From: Mariniphaga sp. | GTDB taxonomy: Bacteria > Bacteroidota > Bacteroidia > Bacteroidales > Prolixibacteraceae | Length of the DNA: 37,038 nt | NCBI GenBank assembly: GCA_024636975.1 | Contig: JAGXGA010000012.1 | Span: forward strand, 1 to 37,038 | Reading direction: 5' to 3' | Part shown: piece by piece, positions 33,508 through 37,038 of the stretch | Layout: each line of letters opens with the position of its first letter | Position numbering within the stretch: the first letter of the stretch is position 1 | The notes under the pieces: model-generated | What the model was told of the DNA's origin: nothing | Seen by the model: only the letters and a program-made list of their open reading frames with translations | Databases searched by the model: none | Translations under genes and position numbers: made by a program

Positions 33508-35478
33508 ATGTCTCATGCAACTGATTCTCAAAATTCAGAAATGATAAAATCAACATCTTCTTTAGAGGAATCTTTAATTGCTTCGGAAATTCGCTATCGC
33601 CGCCTTTTTGAGTCGGCAAAAGACGGGATTTTAATCCTTGATGCCGAAACCGGGATGATTGATGACGTGAATCCGTTTTTAATAAAATTGCTGGGCTACT
33701 CGAAAGAAAGTTTTATTAAAAAAACAATCTGGAAAATAGGGTTCTTTAAAGATATTCTCGACAATAAAGAGAAATTTTTAGAATTACAACAAAAGGAATA
33801 TTTGCGTTACGAAGATTTACCGCTGGAAACAGCCGATGGGCGAAAAATACATGTAGAATTTGTGAGCAATGTATATTTAGTGGACAGTCAAAAGGTTATT
33901 CAATGCAATATCCGTGATATTACCGAGCGTAAAAAATTGGAAACGAATTTATTAACTGCAACAGAAATTGCAAAACTGGGGTATTGGGAATTTGACGTTA
34001 AATCGGGGAATTTTATTTTTGATGACCAGTATTACAGACTAATTCACGGGTCATCGACTGAAAAGCAGGGCAGTAATATAATGAGTGCTGAAGAATTTGC
34101 CGGAAGACTTGTCCATCCCGATGATTCAAAAATGGTAGCTGAAAAATTACAGGAAGCAATAACTTCCCCTGCCCCTGAATATTTAGGGCAAGCAGAAGCA
34201 AGGGTTTTTCGTGAAAACGGAGATATTATGGATGTAATGGTTCAATTTAAAGTGATAAAAGATCAATTTGGAAATACACATACGGTTTATGGAATTAATC
34301 AAGACATTACAGAACAGAAACAATTTGAACAGGAGTTAATGCGCGCCAAAGAAAAAGCCGAAGAAAGCGACCGTCTGAAATCAGCTTTTCTGGCCAATAT
34401 GAGCCACGAAATTCGTACACCAATGAATGGTATTCTGGGTTTTATAAGTCTGTTAAAAACTCCAAAGTTGCCCGGTGAAGAGCAGCAGGAATTTATTGGT
34501 GTTATAGAGAAAAGCGACGCCCGGATGCTCAACATTATTGACGATATTATTAATATCTCGCAAATTGAATCCGGAAATATTGAAATTTCCATTTCGGAAA
34601 CGAATATAAATATTCAGGTTGAGGACACTTTTAATTTCTTTAAACCCGAAGCAGACAATAAAAAATTGAATCTATCTTTTAAAAATATACTGCCTTCCCA
34701 TGAAGCAATTATCAAAACTGACAGGGAAAAAGTTTACGCAGTGCTTTCTAACCTTGTAAAAAATGCATTGAAGTTTACACAAACAGGATCGATTGAATTG
34801 GGTTATGAGAAAAAAGGCGAATTCCTTGAGTTTTTTGTAAAAGATACAGGTACAGGTATTACACAGGAACAAAAAAAAATCATTTTTGAACGGTTCAGGC
34901 AAGGCAGCGAATTATTAACCCGAAATTACGAAGGAGCGGGTTTGGGACTGGCAATTTCAAAAGCTTATGTTGAAATGCTTGGAGGTAAAATCTGGATTGA
35001 GAGTAATAAAAAGCAGGGTTCAACATTCCGTTTTTCTATTCCTTATCTTAATGGGAATGAAAAAAAAGAACAATTTCCTGTTATTACTGAGAAAGAAATC
35101 CTTAATCCCGGAAAGTTGAAAATACTGGTAGCAGAAGACGACGAAACATCCATGATGTTATTGGAAATTATGATTAAGCCTCTGGCCAGCATTTTTTATC
35201 AAGCCATTACAGGTAAGGAAGCTGTTGAGTTCTGCCGCATAAATCCTGATATTGATTTGGTGCTGATGGATATTCAGATGCCGGACATGGATGGATATGA
35301 AGCGACCCGGCAGATTCGTGAATTTAACAAAGAAGTTGTTATTATAGCACAAACAGCTTATGCCTTAGCAGGAGATTGTGAAAAGGCAACTGAAGCAGGA
35401 TGCAACGATTATATTTCAAAGCCCTTTAAAATGAATGAATTAACAGAAATGATTGAGAGTTATGTTTTACAACTATAA
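33508..35478 (+). CDS. PAS-PAS hybrid histidine kinase with receiver
   Basis: The 656-residue cytoplasmic sensor has two PAS domains (about 25-145 and 150-275, the second ending in GINQDITEQKQ), HisKA with His300 (LANMSHEIRTPMN), HATPase (about 395-515, with NLVKNALKFT and YEGAGLGLAISKAYVEM) and a C-terminal receiver with Asp588 (LVLMDIQMPDMDGYEAT) and Lys in SKPF. It has no membrane segment, so it senses a cytosolic or diffusible signal. The 97 nt between the paired upstream motif and its start carry no other gene. The following gene, an AAA-ATPase sensor, starts about 97 bp after its stop and has its own -7 box. Confidence 0.92.
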   Translation: MSHATDSQNSEMIKSTSSLEESLIASEIRYRRLFESAKDGILILDAETGMIDDVNPFLIKLLGYSKESFIKKTIWKIGFFKDILDNKEKFLELQQKEYLRYEDLPLETADGRKIHVEFVSNVYLVDSQKVIQCNIRDITERKKLETNLLTATEIAKLGYWEFDVKSGNFIFDDQYYRLIHGSSTEKQGSNIMSAEEFAGRLVHPDDSKMVAEKLQEAITSPAPEYLGQAEARVFRENGDIMDVMVQFKVIKDQFGNTHTVYGINQDITEQKQFEQELMRAKEKAEESDRLKSAFLANMSHEIRTPMNGILGFISLLKTPKLPGEEQQEFIGVIEKSDARMLNIIDDIINISQIESGNIEISISETNINIQVEDTFNFFKPEADNKKLNLSFKNILPSHEAIIKTDREKVYAVLSNLVKNALKFTQTGSIELGYEKKGEFLEFFVKDTGTGITQEQKKIIFERFRQGSELLTRNYEGAGLGLAISKAYVEMLGGKIWIESNKKQGSTFRFSIPYLNGNEKKEQFPVITEKEILNPGKLKILVAEDDETSMMLLEIMIKPLASIFYQAITGKEAVEFCRINPDIDLVLMDIQMPDMDGYEATRQIREFNKEVVIIAQTAYALAGDCEKATEAGCNDYISKPFKMNELTEMIESYVLQL

Positions 35479-35536
35479 AGTTTGTGAATTTAGGGCAAAG
35501 AATAGTTTTATTCCAGTGTTATTTGACTTAAACGAT

Positions 35537-35544
35537 TAACTTTG
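35537..35544 (+). promoter_or_regulatory. -7 promoter box of the AAA-ATPase sensor gene
   Basis: TAACTTTG matches TAnnTTTG and lies 31 nt before the ATG at 35576, giving a leader of about 25 nt. Confidence 0.45.
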
Positions 35545-35575
35545 ACTATCAGAGCAATCATCGAATTAAAAAATT

Positions 35576-37038
35576 ATGGAGCATATAATTATTCCTGAAA
35601 AGCTTTATGGACGTGAAAAAGAAATTTCAGTTCTAAAGGAATCTTTTAATCGTGCAAGTCGCGGGTATGCCGAAGTATTACTTGTTCCGGGACATTCCGG
35701 TGCAGGGAAAACTGCATTGGTTAACGAACTTCGGCAACCGGTTAAAGCGGGGAATGGTTTTTTTATTAGCGGAAAATTCGAGCAATATCAACGAAACGTG
35801 CCCTATTTTGCGTTTCGGCAGGCGCTGACCGAACTTTGCATTGAGTTACAATCGGGAGATGAACAACAATACCTTCGATTTAAAACTGAAATCCTTCAGG
35901 CTTTGGGTACCCAGGCTCAGGTACTGATTGATTTGGTCCCCGAATTCGAATCGTTTCTTGGCATGCAGCCTCCTTTAGGGCTTATTAGTCCACAGGAAGC
36001 GCGGCACCGGTTTGCCGAGGTAATGCGTAATTTTCTTGGGGTCGTGTCCCGTCCCGAACATCCCCTGGTACTATTTATTGATGACTGGCAATGGGCAGGA
36101 ATTGCTTCATTCGAACTTTTGAAACAATTACAGGTAGGAAAAACATTGCATTATCTGCTTGTTATTGTTGCTTATCGCGATAACGAAATTAATGCAGGTC
36201 ATCTGCTGCTTTCAACCTTAGATGAGTTAAAACGAAATGATGTTCCCATAGAAGAACTGAAAGTTAAAAACATCGCTAAAAACAATGTTGACAAAATACT
36301 TAAAGATACCTTGCTGCCAAAAGCTGAAAATTTAAGCCACCTGGCTGAAATTGTTTATAATAAAACCCGGGGAAATCCATTTTTTGTTAAGTCATTAATA
36401 CTATTTCTATTCGATTCTAAACTCCTTTGGTACGATGATATCCAAAAATGCTGGACATGGAAAATTGAAAAAAAGGAAGAAAATATTTTGCCCGACAATG
36501 TTGTCGAATTATTTGGAAAAAAGCTACACCGTTTAAGTAAGAATGATAGCAATCTGTTTTCTTTGGCTGCTTGTCTCGGGAACAGGTTCAACATCGAAAA
36601 TCTCAGTATTATTAGCGGGCGCAGTGTTTCTGATTGTTTAAAAATCTTTTCTAGCGACCAGGCAAAAGAAATGATAATGCCTTTACTACAGCATAAGTCA
36701 AACTCACCCAAAAAGGACCGCGGAGGATTTGAAATTTTCAAATTTCAACACGACAGTATGCAGCAGGCTTCCTTTTCATTAATTGAAACGGATGAGCGTC
36801 CTCGTATTTTATTAAAGATTGGAAGACTTTTACTTTCAAAATTAGCACCCGAGCAAATCAATGACAGACTTTTTGAAATAGCAGATAATCTAAATTCGGG
36901 AATTGAATTAATAAGCGATACAGAAGAAAGAGTCCTATTGCTTGAATTAAATATGAAAGCTGCCCGAAAAGCCTATGCTGCAACGGCATTCAGCTCCGCA
37001 CTTCAATATTACCGTAAAGCTAACCTGTTACTGCAAAA
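35576..37038 (+). CDS. Large AAA-ATPase sensor protein (partial, runs off the window)
   Basis: The frame from ATG 35576 stays open for at least 487 codons to the edge. It starts with a predicted AAA_16-type ATPase: YGREKEISVLKESF, the Walker A GHSGAGKT near 42-49 and the Walker B LVLFIDDWQWAG. This is the central domain of the multi-sensor proteins that join an STK-like kinase, this ATPase, GAF and a histidine kinase. Here the usual N-terminal protein kinase domain is absent, because the ATPase starts about 10 residues after the Met. The following part (AARKAYAATAFSSALQYYRK) looks like the TPR-like helical region of the family. GAF and kinase domains would be beyond the window. Confidence 0.85.
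   Translation, partial: MEHIIIPEKLYGREKEISVLKESFNRASRGYAEVLLVPGHSGAGKTALVNELRQPVKAGNGFFISGKFEQYQRNVPYFAFRQALTELCIELQSGDEQQYLRFKTEILQALGTQAQVLIDLVPEFESFLGMQPPLGLISPQEARHRFAEVMRNFLGVVSRPEHPLVLFIDDWQWAGIASFELLKQLQVGKTLHYLLVIVAYRDNEINAGHLLLSTLDELKRNDVPIEELKVKNIAKNNVDKILKDTLLPKAENLSHLAEIVYNKTRGNPFFVKSLILFLFDSKLLWYDDIQKCWTWKIEKKEENILPDNVVELFGKKLHRLSKNDSNLFSLAACLGNRFNIENLSIISGRSVSDCLKIFSSDQAKEMIMPLLQHKSNSPKKDRGGFEIFKFQHDSMQQASFSLIETDERPRILLKIGRLLLSKLAPEQINDRLFEIADNLNSGIELISDTEERVLLLELNMKAARKAYAATAFSSALQYYRKANLLLQ

Overview
The window looks like a chromosomal segment of a Bacteroidota bacterium, probably of the Bacteroidales/Marinilabiliales type. Supporting signs are AT-rich intergenic DNA, few Shine-Dalgarno sites, promoters with the Bacteroidota -7 element TAnnTTTG a short distance before several start codons, Cys-lipobox lipoproteins, an HMA-AraC regulator, and very large hybrid histidine kinases of the CheB-CheR-PAS type. 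No rRNA, tRNA, CRISPR array or intact insertion sequence was recognised.

Layout. Bases 1-6400 are mostly housekeeping and cell-surface genes: an M49-type metallopeptidase lipoprotein, an RgpF-like glycan protein, a methyltransferase, a sirtuin, and mnmE running divergently from the sirtuin. Bases 6400-10400 form a decaying accessory patch. It holds an unknown lipoprotein, a broken YceI gene, an intact DUF5996-cupin-FMN reductase trio, a truncated pirin gene and a frameshifted IS21-type transposase gene. Bases 10400-14500 carry a secreted HExxH protein with an upstream AraC regulator, a small HARE-HTH-like protein, and a UvrD/FBH1-like helicase with a C-terminal Myb-like helix-turn-helix. Bases 14900-18460 are a copper-type metal resistance operon: CopB-like P1B-3 ATPase, Cys-rich protein, secreted HMA protein and outer-membrane beta-barrel candidate.

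Bases 18600-37038 are dominated by sensing and regulation. They contain a stand-alone receiver, a PHP-phosphotransferase fusion, a PQQ-like propeller protein, the HMA-AraC regulator, an ECF sigma factor, a small lipoprotein, a PAS-only protein, a 1471-residue CheB-CheR-PAS-kinase-receiver, a GH130-like phosphorylase, a second hybrid kinase, and the start of a large AAA-ATPase sensor protein that leaves the window.

Two non-coding signals stand out. The sigma factor, lipoprotein and PAS genes share one promoter layout: two related motifs exactly 21 bp apart, then exactly 21 nt to a TAnCTTTR-like -7 box. The same motif pair, again 21 bp apart, lies upstream of the second hybrid kinase, which suggests a small regulon. 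In the 0.9 kb non-coding stretch at 25.9-26.7 kb there is an array of ten 7-bp words at an exact 11-bp period, five in one orientation followed by five in the opposite one.
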